A stretch of DNA of 64,000 nucleotides from positions 2,542,001-2,606,000 of the forward strand of contig CAVSKO010000003.1 in NCBI GenBank assembly GCA_963728545.1, given 5' to 3'. The notes under the pieces are model-generated. The model had not been told where the DNA came from, made no database searches, and worked only from the letters and a program-made list of their open reading frames with translations. Below, one piece after another: positions 55,996 to 62,623 of this stretch. The stretch comes from DASUNP01 sp963728545 (GTDB taxonomy: Bacteria; Acidobacteriota; Blastocatellia; UBA7656). A program made the position numbers and the translations under genes. The stretch's first letter is position 1; the number at the start of each line of letters is the position of its first letter.

Positions 55996-56346
55996 GTGAC
56001 TTTGAAGATGGAAATGTTAGGCTGGGCCGGGACAGCACTCGTCATAGTCGCGTATGTCCCTCAGATACACCACCTCTTAGTTGAGAAATGCGCCTGGGGT
56101 ATCAGCATTTCAACGTGGCTAATCTGGCTTCTTGCCGGCGCACTCCTTTTGAGCTACTGCATATTTCGGAACGACACACTGTTCACATTCGTGCAAGCCA
56201 TCAACATAACCGCCATAATTGCTACTATCATTCTCGCGCGCAGAAGCAATAGAATTTGCCCCTACCACTTAGACGCTGCTTTGGCACGAGCGCGGAATAG
56301 AAAAGGTGAACAATCAGCTCAAGGCCGCGATCTGCCGCGCGCCTGA
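55996..56346 (+). CDS. PQ-loop / SemiSWEET-like membrane protein
   Basis: About 116 residues from GTG 55996, set by AGGGAG six bases ahead; a TTG at 55975 and an ATG four codons on are alternatives. Three hydrophobic helices, the first with the PQ motif (GWAGTALVIVAYVPQIHHLL). WLIWLLAGALLLSYCIF and AINITAIIATIILARRS follow. Three-helix PQ-loop proteins dimerise to form small sugar or metabolite transporters. Substrate unknown. Confidence 0.72.
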   Translation: MTLKMEMLGWAGTALVIVAYVPQIHHLLVEKCAWGISISTWLIWLLAGALLLSYCIFRNDTLFTFVQAINITAIIATIILARRSNRICPYHLDAALARARNRKGEQSAQGRDLPRA

Positions 56347-56426
56347 ACGTGATCGCGTTGTGGTTCTTGCGGCGGGTTTTACCTGCGCATGACGAGCGGC
56401 GCAGGCTTTACGTGGTTACTGCAAAG

Positions 56427-56536
56427 AAATTGACATCGAACTGGCGGATTTCTCGCAAAGTAGCGAGAAATTATACAGGGCATCACACACAATCAGTATC
56501 TTGACTTCGATCACTGCCTCGGCACATAGATTGCCA
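56427..56536 (+). promoter_or_regulatory. Sigma-54 control region of the superoxide dismutase gene (copy 2)
   Basis: The -24/-12 site CGGCACATAGATTGC (GG 56521-56522, GC 56533-56534) lies 45 bases before ATG 56579. Upstream is a perfect 9-bp palindrome, ATTTCTCGC-N6-GCGAGAAAT (56448-56471), centred near -85, the distance typical for an NtrC-type activator. The whole block is a near repeat of 53385-53500. Confidence 0.75.
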
Positions 56537-56578
56537 CCTTACAAACATTGAAAGTTAATCCCAAAGGAGGAAGAGCGA

Positions 56579-57218
56579 ATGATCGCGAACGCACTGTACA
56601 AAGCGGAGCAGTTTAATCTGAGCGGGCTTAACGGCATTTCTGACAGAACCATGGAAATGCATTTCAAGCTCTACGAAGGATACGTCAAAGAGAACCAACA
56701 GGCTCACTGAGAAAATCTCTGAGTTCTTAGCGGACGGAAAGGTAGATCAAGACGAGATGCCTGCTTACTCTGAGCTGAAACGACGCCTCGGCTTCGAATA
56801 CAACGGCATGGTGCTGCATGAATACTACTTCGGCAACATGAAACGCGGAGGGTCAGTCGACCCGGACAAGACGGCGGCATTCTATCGAGCGGCAGAGCAG
56901 AGCTTTGGCAGCTATGATATCTGGAAGGCCGACTTCGTCAGCACGGGGAAGATGCGCGGCGTAGGTTGGGCCATATGTTATGAAGATCCGACTAGCGGTC
57001 AACTATCAAATCACTGGATCAGCCTGCACCAGATTGGCAACGTCGCGGGGTTCAACCCGGTGCTAGTGATGGATGTTTGGGAACATGCTTTCCTGCTTGA
57101 TTACAAGCCTGCCGAGCGCCCGAGGTATATCGAAGCGTTCTTCTCAAACATTGACTGGGACGCTGTCGAAGGCCGTTTACAGTACGCCAAGTATAGCAGC
57201 GCATCTATGCCACGCTGA
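56579..57218 (+). pseudogene. Fe/Mn superoxide dismutase with a one-base frameshift
   Basis: ATG 56579 (AAAGGAGGAAGAGCGA ahead) opens IANALYKAEQFNLSGLNGIS and MHFKLYEGYVKE, then runs into a stop after NQQAH. In the +1 frame the protein continues TEKISEFLADGKVDQDE, then LHEYYFGNM, GVGWAICYEDPTSG, VLVMDVWEHAFLLDY and DWDAVEGRLQYAK. One extra A near 56692 (GAGA|ACCAACAGG) explains it. Metal ligands are visible in MHF, LHEYYF and DVWEH. The strong promoter and ribosome site suggest a recent lesion or a sequencing error. The ATG at 56757 could give a fragment. Confidence 0.82.
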
Positions 57219-57269
57219 TCAGCGCCAGATTGAAGATAGAGATGTGTTTCAAGGTAAGGAGATGATCGC

Positions 57270-58439
57270 ATGAGCGTTAATCCACTCGTTGAATTGACAA
57301 AGTCAGGCCAGTCGATCTGGCACGACGGTATTGAACGGGGGCTTATCACGTCGGGTGAGTTGAAGCGGCTTATTGACGAAGATGAGTTGCGCGGCATCAC
57401 CTCAAATCCGACGATTTTCGAGAAGGCTATAGACAGCTCAGACGATTACTCTGGCCAGTTACGCGAGCAGGCCGAGCGCCAAAAGAGCGCAAGCGAGATA
57501 TACGAAGCGCTTGCTGTGCGCGATATTCAAATGGCGGCGGACCTGCTCGCGCCAATTTTTGAAAAGACCCGTGGCACAGATGGATTCGTGAGCCTTGAAT
57601 GTTCGCCCCTGCTTGCGCACGACACGGCGACCACAATCGAAGAGGTGCGCCATCTGTGGCGCGTGCTCAATCGCAAGAACGTGATGATCAAGATTCCCGC
57701 CACGTCCGAAGGGTTTCCTGCTATTGAACAATGCGTCTACGAAGGCATCAACATCAATATCACGCTCATATTCGCGCTGGAGAGTTACAAGAAAACCATC
57801 GACGCCTATCTTCGCGGGCTTGAGCGCCGCGTAGCAGAAGACAAGCCGATTGACAGAATCGCATCTGTGGCAAGCTTCTTTGTAAGCCGCATAGACACTG
57901 CGGTCGATAAGCGGATTGAGGAGCGGATCGCCCGCGCAGGCAGCGAAAAGGAGAAAGAGAAGATTGCATCTTTGCTGGGCCGCGTCGCAATTGCGAACGC
58001 GAAGATGGCCTATCAAATATTCAAAGAGGTATTTCACGGCGAGCGGTTCGCAACCCTCAGAACTCAAGGCGCGCGAGTCCAGCGACCGCTGTGGGCTTCG
58101 ACCTCGGCAAAGAACCCTGCTTACTCGGATGTCTACTATGTAGAGGCGTTGATCGGGCCTGAAACAGTCAATACCTTGCCGCCTGCCACGCTCAAAGCAT
58201 TCCGGGATCATGGGCGCGTGAGGCTCTCAATCGAAGAAAACCTGGAGGAAGAACGCGCGGTGCTGGCGAGGCTTGAGGATGTCGGGATCAGCCTCGATGA
58301 GGTCACTCAACAGGTGCTCGACGAGGGCGTGAGCCTGTTTTCCCGCTCGTTCGAGAAGCTTATGAAGGCAATCCAATTGCAGCGGGATGAGATTGTGAGC
58401 GGCCTGAAAGGTTCGCAATCGGCAACTGCCCCTGATTAG
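57270..58439 (+). CDS. tal: Transaldolase
   Basis: 389 residues, the length of the longer bacterial transaldolases. It moves a three-carbon unit between pentose-phosphate sugars. Blocks: SIWHDGIERGLITSGELKRL, LRGITSNPTIFEKAI, VSLECSPLLAHDTATTIEE, NVMIKIPATSEGFPAIEQ with the Schiff-base Lys in MIKIPAT, and INITLIFALESYKK. FVSRIDTAVDKRIEER and LWASTSAKNPAYSDVYYVEA are also seen. It lies 51 bp after the superoxide dismutase gene and probably shares its sigma-54 promoter. Confidence 0.93.
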   Translation: MSVNPLVELTKSGQSIWHDGIERGLITSGELKRLIDEDELRGITSNPTIFEKAIDSSDDYSGQLREQAERQKSASEIYEALAVRDIQMAADLLAPIFEKTRGTDGFVSLECSPLLAHDTATTIEEVRHLWRVLNRKNVMIKIPATSEGFPAIEQCVYEGININITLIFALESYKKTIDAYLRGLERRVAEDKPIDRIASVASFFVSRIDTAVDKRIEERIARAGSEKEKEKIASLLGRVAIANAKMAYQIFKEVFHGERFATLRTQGARVQRPLWASTSAKNPAYSDVYYVEALIGPETVNTLPPATLKAFRDHGRVRLSIEENLEEERAVLARLEDVGISLDEVTQQVLDEGVSLFSRSFEKLMKAIQLQRDEIVSGLKGSQSATAPD

Positions 58440-58516
58440 AAATCTGCGCAGTGGGCATTCGATTAATTTCGACCAAGATAACAGTTCGCGGCAACTGTAT
58501 CACTCCGAAAGGCTTT

Positions 58517-59239
58517 ATGGCTATTTATAGAATCAAACTCAAGAATCGTAGACAGATCGCCGAGGGCACGATGGCATTTCATTTTGAAAAGCCGGAGGGG
58601 TTTGCCTACAAAGCAGGCCAATTCGGTGACTACACCCTGATCGACCCCGCTGAAACTGACGCCGAGGGCAATATACGAGGGTTTTCTCTGGCGAGCGCGC
58701 CTTACGAAGACTTTCTCATGTTTGCGACCCGGATGCGCGATACCGCATTCAAGCGGGTGTTAAAAACAATGGAGCCTGGCACTGAACTCACCTTGGATGC
58801 CCCTTACGGCTCGTTCACGCTCCACAACAATGCGAGCATTCCCGCCGTCTTCCTCACGGGCGGCATCGGAGTTACGCCTGTCAGAAGTATTGTGCGTCAA
58901 GCTGCCCATGAGAAGCTTCCCCACAAGATTTTCTTGTTCGATTCCAACAACAGGCCGGAAAATGCAGCGTTTTTGGACGAGTTGACGGAAGCCCAGGAGG
59001 AGAATCCGAATTACACCTTTATCGGCACGATGACACATATGGAAAAGTCAAGCCGCGCCTGGCATGGAGAGATCGGATACATCACCCAGGCCATGCTCCT
59101 GAAATACATTGACGACCTGACGCTCCCCATTTACTACATCGCCGGCCCACAGGCAATGGTGCATGCGATGCGTGGAATACTTAACGAAGCGGGAGTCAAC
59201 GACGACAATATCCGGACCGAAGAATTTACCGGCTACTAA
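58517..59239 (+). CDS. Ferredoxin-reductase-type FAD/NAD(P)H oxidoreductase
   Basis: 240 residues from ATG 58517. FAD-binding barrel with YKAGQFGDYTL and RGFSLASAPYEDFL; nucleotide-binding domain with VFLTGGIGVTPVRSIVRQA and YYIAGPQAMVHAMRGILNEA; C-terminal TEEFTGY. It has no iron-sulphur domain of its own, so it would pass electrons from NAD(P)H to a separate carrier such as the Rieske protein nearby. It probably forms an operon with transaldolase. Confidence 0.88.
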   Translation: MAIYRIKLKNRRQIAEGTMAFHFEKPEGFAYKAGQFGDYTLIDPAETDAEGNIRGFSLASAPYEDFLMFATRMRDTAFKRVLKTMEPGTELTLDAPYGSFTLHNNASIPAVFLTGGIGVTPVRSIVRQAAHEKLPHKIFLFDSNNRPENAAFLDELTEAQEENPNYTFIGTMTHMEKSSRAWHGEIGYITQAMLLKYIDDLTLPIYYIAGPQAMVHAMRGILNEAGVNDDNIRTEEFTGY

Positions 59240-59279
59240 GGCAACCGCAAGGCTGCCTTTAAGAAGGGAGACAGACATT

Positions 59280-59468
59280 ATGTGCTACAACTGCGGGTGT
59301 CAGATGCCCGACAACGATATGGGCAATCCAAAAAACATCACTAACAAGACTTTCAACGAGGCAGCGATAGCCGCCGGCCAATCGGCAGAAGAAGCCAAGA
59401 AAAACACCCTGCAGCTTCTGCAAAAAACGCGCGACGCGGAGCAACCACCGCAAGAGCAGAAAAAATGA
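59280..59468 (+). CDS. Small cysteine-containing protein
   Basis: 62 residues from ATG 59280 (GAAGGGAGACAG ahead). The N terminus MCYNCGCQMPDNDMGNP carries three cysteines and could bind a metal. The rest is helical and charged (EAAIAAGQSAEEAKKNTLQL). It lies 40 bp behind the oxidoreductase gene. Function unknown. Confidence 0.65.
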   Translation: MCYNCGCQMPDNDMGNPKNITNKTFNEAAIAAGQSAEEAKKNTLQLLQKTRDAEQPPQEQKK

Positions 59469-59507
59469 ATGGCCCCTCTGATGAGTGCTAGCTTGTCTGC
59501 GAAAAAG

Positions 59508-59705
59508 TTAGTCTATTTCCGAGATTGAGAGCCGGCGCATCATCGTGCGCCGCTTGGACTGGTGAGCATCCATGCGTTCGAGTATGCCGTTTAGGAAGCG
59601 GACGGTCTCAACGATGTAGGGGCCTTTGTTCAACATTACGCACTCAGCGCGTCCGCTCATCGCGGCGTCAGAAACTTCGGCGCGAGCGGGCTTGGGAGAC
59701 TTCAA
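59508..59705 (-). pseudogene. Pyruvate kinase fragment
   Basis: The 65 codons read ARAEVSDAAMSGRAECVMLN and KGPYIVETVRFLNGILERM, which matches the part of pyruvate kinase around the active-site Glu/Asp region in enzymes that lack the C-terminal domain. The remainder (about 400 residues) is missing upstream. The fragment ends in AHQSKRRTMMRRLSI. Together with the phosphoglycerate kinase fragment it hints that the ancestral island carried glycolytic genes. Confidence 0.65.
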
Positions 59706-59786
59706 CGGATCCTGCTGGGCAGCGTTTCATCCGCTGTCGTTGCGCAAGCGAAATGCTCTGTTGAAGTAATCCGTACGCGCTATTGA
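59676..59786 (+). pseudogene. UspA C-terminal fragment
   Basis: The plus frame reads GASGLGRLQRILLGSVSSAV and VAQAKCSVEVIRTRY-stop (59784-59786), the end of a UspA domain. Nothing of the first 110 residues is present. It overlaps the pyruvate kinase fragment on the other strand, so a rearrangement joined the two here. Confidence 0.7.
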
Positions 59787-59790
59787 TTAG

Positions 59791-59818
59791 GCCCGGTGGT
59801 GTAGGTTCACCACCGGGC
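59791..59818 (+). terminator. Terminator hairpin
   Basis: GCCCGGTGGTG (59791-59801) and CACCACCGGGC (59808-59818) pair perfectly over 11 bp with a six-base loop, 4 bp after the stop of the Usp fragment. Only TT follows. It would have ended the original Usp transcript. Confidence 0.7.
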
Positions 59819-59903
59819 TTGCCATTCTACCGCTACTACCTTAGGAATGCGCCGACGCCGCCTGCCTCCTGGAGCCGTGTGGCTGCGTCACCTCTGACCT
59901 GTT

Positions 59904-60353
59904 CTACGACCCCTCACATCGCCACCACGCGCCTCGCTGCGCGCGCAAGCAGATCGTTAACCGCATGGAGGCCAGCGCCGCAGTACCCGCAGAACTGTTC
60001 TGCATCAGGTACGGCTTACTGCTCCACCGCGCCTCGGTCTTCACTGGGACGTGTAGTTCATAAGCCCAGATAAAATCCTCTGAAGAATCGCAGAAGATGA
60101 CCAGCCCTTTAGCCTGAGGACGGTATCCTTCGATAAATTGCCGGATGCGGATGGCATCCTTCTTGAAATCCCCAAGGTCGTGGTTGTCGAGTGTCTCTTC
60201 TACTTCGCGCAGGACGTTGAATAGTGAGACTTCAAACATGCAGTTGAGGTTCGCCGCGTTGGATTGATCTATATCCAGGTAGACACTAAGGATGGGTCTG
60301 TCCGGCTTGGCTTTGTAGTCTATGAGTTCCTTCAGCCTAAGTTTAGTTATCAT
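59904..60353 (-). pseudogene. baeRF-type (bacterial eRF1-like) protein, truncated
   Basis: The first about 115 codons (MITKLRLKELIDYKAKPDRP, ILSVYLDIDQSNAANLN, GLVIFCDSSEDFIWAYELHV, TEARWSSKPYL) match the N-terminal domain of bacterial eRF1-like proteins of some 370 residues. Then the similarity stops and the tail is unrelated and basic. AGGAGAGCAATC ahead of the ATG is intact. The middle and C-terminal domains are lost. Confidence 0.68.
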
Positions 60354-60400
60354 GATTGCTCTCCTTATACGTCTGATACCAATGGAATTGGGTTAAGTGC

Positions 60401-60595
60401 TCACTTAGACATCTTCTCTTCAAATGTAGGGCTTTGAACTTTTAGTGTTCTCGGTAAATTATCAGCGCATCCCGAACACGGTTCATTCTCACGGCCTAAT
60501 GTCCATGGCGGCGGATCACTCGCGGGAAAAGAATCCCCCAGTATCGCGTCTATCATCTCTTCTGAGAGTGATCCATAGATAGAGTTGTTAATCAT
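60401..60595 (-). CDS. Small protein with SFPASDPPPW motif
   Basis: 64 residues from ATG 60595 (GAAGGGAGAAAACTG). It contains DAILGDSFPASDPPPWTLGR, a motif found in many small proteins of environmental bacteria, and a Cys pair (EPCSGCADN). A sigma-54 site lies about 80 bp upstream; its predicted start of transcription (about 60661) rules out the earlier ATG at 60664. Function unknown; probably stress-induced with the island. Confidence 0.7.
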   Translation of the reverse strand: MINNSIYGSLSEEMIDAILGDSFPASDPPPWTLGRENEPCSGCADNLPRTLKVQSPTFEEKMSK

Positions 60596-60984
60596 CAGTT
60601 TTCTCCCTTCGGTGTTTTGAAGCCGTCCGATTCGCTTCCCCAATGCCTTTAGCATAAGTGCCATTTATTAGTGCAAGTCTAGTGCCGCTTCTAAATTTAA
60701 ACATTTCGCGAAAAGGGAGGGGTGCACGAAAAACGGTGTTAATTATTTACCATCGGATGTGCGAAATCTTGCATTTCTCAGCCCGCAACGGAACGCCTTT
60801 TTATAACTGCGGCCACGATGCACACATACGCTTGCTATAGAAACGGCTCGCGGCGTATCGTCTGCACTAGCGGCGCGGGCACCACGTAGTATATCGGCCA
60901 TGGATCGGCGGCTTGCGGGAACCTTCAAGCCGTGATGCTGTATACCAAAACACACCCTTTATTTTTGGAAATAGCGGAGAAGAT
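60596..60984. other. Regulatory intergenic region between 60595 and the SMR gene
   Basis: It holds the sigma-54 site (60673-60687), CATTTCGCGAAAAGGGAGG (60702-60720) and GTGCGAAATCTTGCA (60759-60773), all facing left. The same three words occur in the same order at 49664-49767. The right 200 bp, ahead of the SMR gene, show no clear promoter, and I see no guanidine-riboswitch pattern there. Confidence 0.55.
60673..60687 (-). promoter_or_regulatory. Sigma-54 promoter of the SFPASDPPPW gene
   Basis: Minus strand CGGCACTAGACTTGC: GG, ten bases, GC. It is identical to the Usp promoter at 49664 in 12 of 15 positions. Confidence 0.72.
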
Positions 60985-61305
60985 ATGTACTACTGGGCAC
61001 TGCTTTTCGTAGCTGGAATACTTGAAATCGGCTGGGCTATCGGCCTCAAATACACGGAGGGCTTCACCCGTCTCTGGCCGTCCATAGTGACAATCGTGAC
61101 CATGGCCGCAAGTATGTATTTGTTGGCTCTGGCCGCGCGCGGGCTGCCGATTGGCACCGCTTACGCCGTCTGGACTGGCATCGGTGCCGTGGGGACTGCA
61201 ATCATCGGTATATTCTTGTTCGACGAGTCTCGTGACTGGATGCGACTGCTTTGCATCGGATTGATCATCTCGGGCGTGCTTGGACTTAAGCTGGTGAGCA
61301 AGTGA
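60985..61305 (+). CDS. sugE: SMR-family exporter, SugE/Gdx type
   Basis: 106 residues from ATG 60985 (GGAGAAGAT). Four helices with the membrane Glu of the family in WALLFVAGILEIGWAIGLKY and the signature WTGIGAVGTAIIGIFLFDES. Dimeric proton exchangers of this subgroup export guanidinium or quaternary ammonium. The ILEIGWAIGLKY pattern fits Gdx/SugE better than EmrE, but the substrate is not proven. No partner gene is adjacent. Confidence 0.88.
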   Translation: MYYWALLFVAGILEIGWAIGLKYTEGFTRLWPSIVTIVTMAASMYLLALAARGLPIGTAYAVWTGIGAVGTAIIGIFLFDESRDWMRLLCIGLIISGVLGLKLVSK

Positions 61306-61610
61306 TACACAGTCCCAGCTGGTAAAACAGATCTATAGGATATGGCATACGATTTTTCCTATTTGGCTATGATACGTCTCATGAAAACCTTGCCACTTCA
61401 CATGCTACTTGTATGATTCAGAACTACTCGTGCGTTTAGAAACTTGGAACAGCAAGTGAGATTCGACGCCTTAATCTGAAATGTTCTCGCCTCGGTCGTT
61501 TTAAGTTTGCGAACCTGATCTCCAGAAATTGCTGCGAAATTTTCTACTGCCTGCTGGCTGTAATTTTACACCCGCCATCCATGCAGCCTCGAAATCTGAT
61601 AGTTACGAAG
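61306..61610. other. Intergenic region ahead of a Usp gene
   Basis: About 300 bp without a supportable gene. Activator sites for the sigma-54 promoter at 61611 would be expected here. GGAACAGCAAGTGAG near 61445 resembles but fails the -24/-12 spacing, and I cannot name a convincing palindrome. Confidence 0.4.
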
Positions 61611-61626
61611 CGGCACATTCGTTGCT
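61611..61626 (+). promoter_or_regulatory. Sigma-54 promoter of the third Usp gene
   Basis: CGGCACATTCGTTGCT: GG (61612-61613), ten bases, GC (61624-61625), a full GGCAC-N5-TTGC match. Predicted start near 61637. This excludes ATG 61633 as the start codon and favours ATG 61672. Confidence 0.7.
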
Positions 61627-61671
61627 CAAGACATGGTTGGAAGCAAACTACTTTGCACTAGCGTGGGAATT

Positions 61672-62607
61672 ATGTCTAAGAACGAGCGAATAAATATTGA
61701 GCGGATACTCTACCCGACGGACCTGTCCCTAGAGTCTGTCAACGCGCTTGCGTATGCGGTGGCTTTGGCGCGGTCTTATGGCGCGAAGCTTTTGTTGTGT
61801 CATTCGACGGGCTCTCAGCCCGCACAGGGCGCGTCAGACGATAGCAGGTGGCTGCTCAGTGAAATAATGGCGGAACCCATTCATACCGACGCGGCCTCGC
61901 CCATTGATTGGGATGCCGTTGTTGTTGAAGGAGACACGGCCACAGAAGTTGCACGAGTAGCCGCCGAGCAGCACATTGACTTGATAGTTACTTACTCGCG
62001 CAAAGTCCCAGGCGCGGCGACTTTGCTGGATTCTACTGCGGAAGCGATCACCCGCACGGCCCCGTGCCCTGTCCTCATCACCCCCCAGGGGAACCCTGAG
62101 GACCGAATAGCAAACGGCGCGATCGGCTTTAACCGCATACTGGTGGCCTATGACTTTTCAGGAGATTCGGAGCTGGCGCTCACTTACGGGCTCTCACTTG
62201 CGCAGGAGTTTCAATCAGAGCTTCACCTGATACACGTATTATCTCCGGCCCCGAAAGCCCTCCCTCAGGAGCCCAAGATGGACCGGGCTAATCCTGAGAA
62301 CGCATTTCACACGACGGCGAAGCGTCTTTCCAACGTGGTGCCGGCTGAGACTCACCTGTGGAGCGAGGTTAAGCAAGTGGTGAGTCAAGGGCTACCTTAT
62401 CGTGAGATTCTCGCTTACGCACGGGAAAGTGAGATTGACTTGATTTGCATAGGTGCGAGCGGCGCTGGTTTTGGGCTGTGGGCTCTCTTCGGGTCAAATA
62501 CTGACAGGATTCTGCGTCAGGCGCCATGCCCGGTTTTGATCGCACGACCTCTCCGGCCGGTAGCCGATAAAGCGAGCATTACAGTCAAATGTCAAGTAGC
62601 AAGTTGA
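61672..62607 (+). CDS. Universal stress protein, two UspA domains
   Basis: 311 residues from ATG 61672, chosen because the sigma-54 promoter starts transcription after the earlier ATG at 61633. Two UspA folds: INIERILYPTDLSLESVNAL (first) and FNRILVAYDFSGDSELALTY (second), each with a nucleotide-binding end. The first end is unusual (TYSRKVPGAATLLDSTAEAI, without the Gly-rich loop). The second is closer to type (IGASGAGFGLWALFGSNTDR). It may therefore bind ATP poorly in domain 1. Confidence 0.88.
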   Translation: MSKNERINIERILYPTDLSLESVNALAYAVALARSYGAKLLLCHSTGSQPAQGASDDSRWLLSEIMAEPIHTDAASPIDWDAVVVEGDTATEVARVAAEQHIDLIVTYSRKVPGAATLLDSTAEAITRTAPCPVLITPQGNPEDRIANGAIGFNRILVAYDFSGDSELALTYGLSLAQEFQSELHLIHVLSPAPKALPQEPKMDRANPENAFHTTAKRLSNVVPAETHLWSEVKQVVSQGLPYREILAYARESEIDLICIGASGAGFGLWALFGSNTDRILRQAPCPVLIARPLRPVADKASITVKCQVAS

Positions 62608-62623
62608 ACAACGGATATTAACA

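Noticed and set aside
57459..58211. 250-codon minus-strand frame opposite transaldolase
   Set aside because: A shadow of the transaldolase codon pattern; no domain and no promoter context.
60820..60984. Guanidine riboswitch ahead of the SugE/Gdx gene
   Set aside because: I looked for the ykkC-type, mini-ykkC and third-class patterns and found none of their conserved loops.
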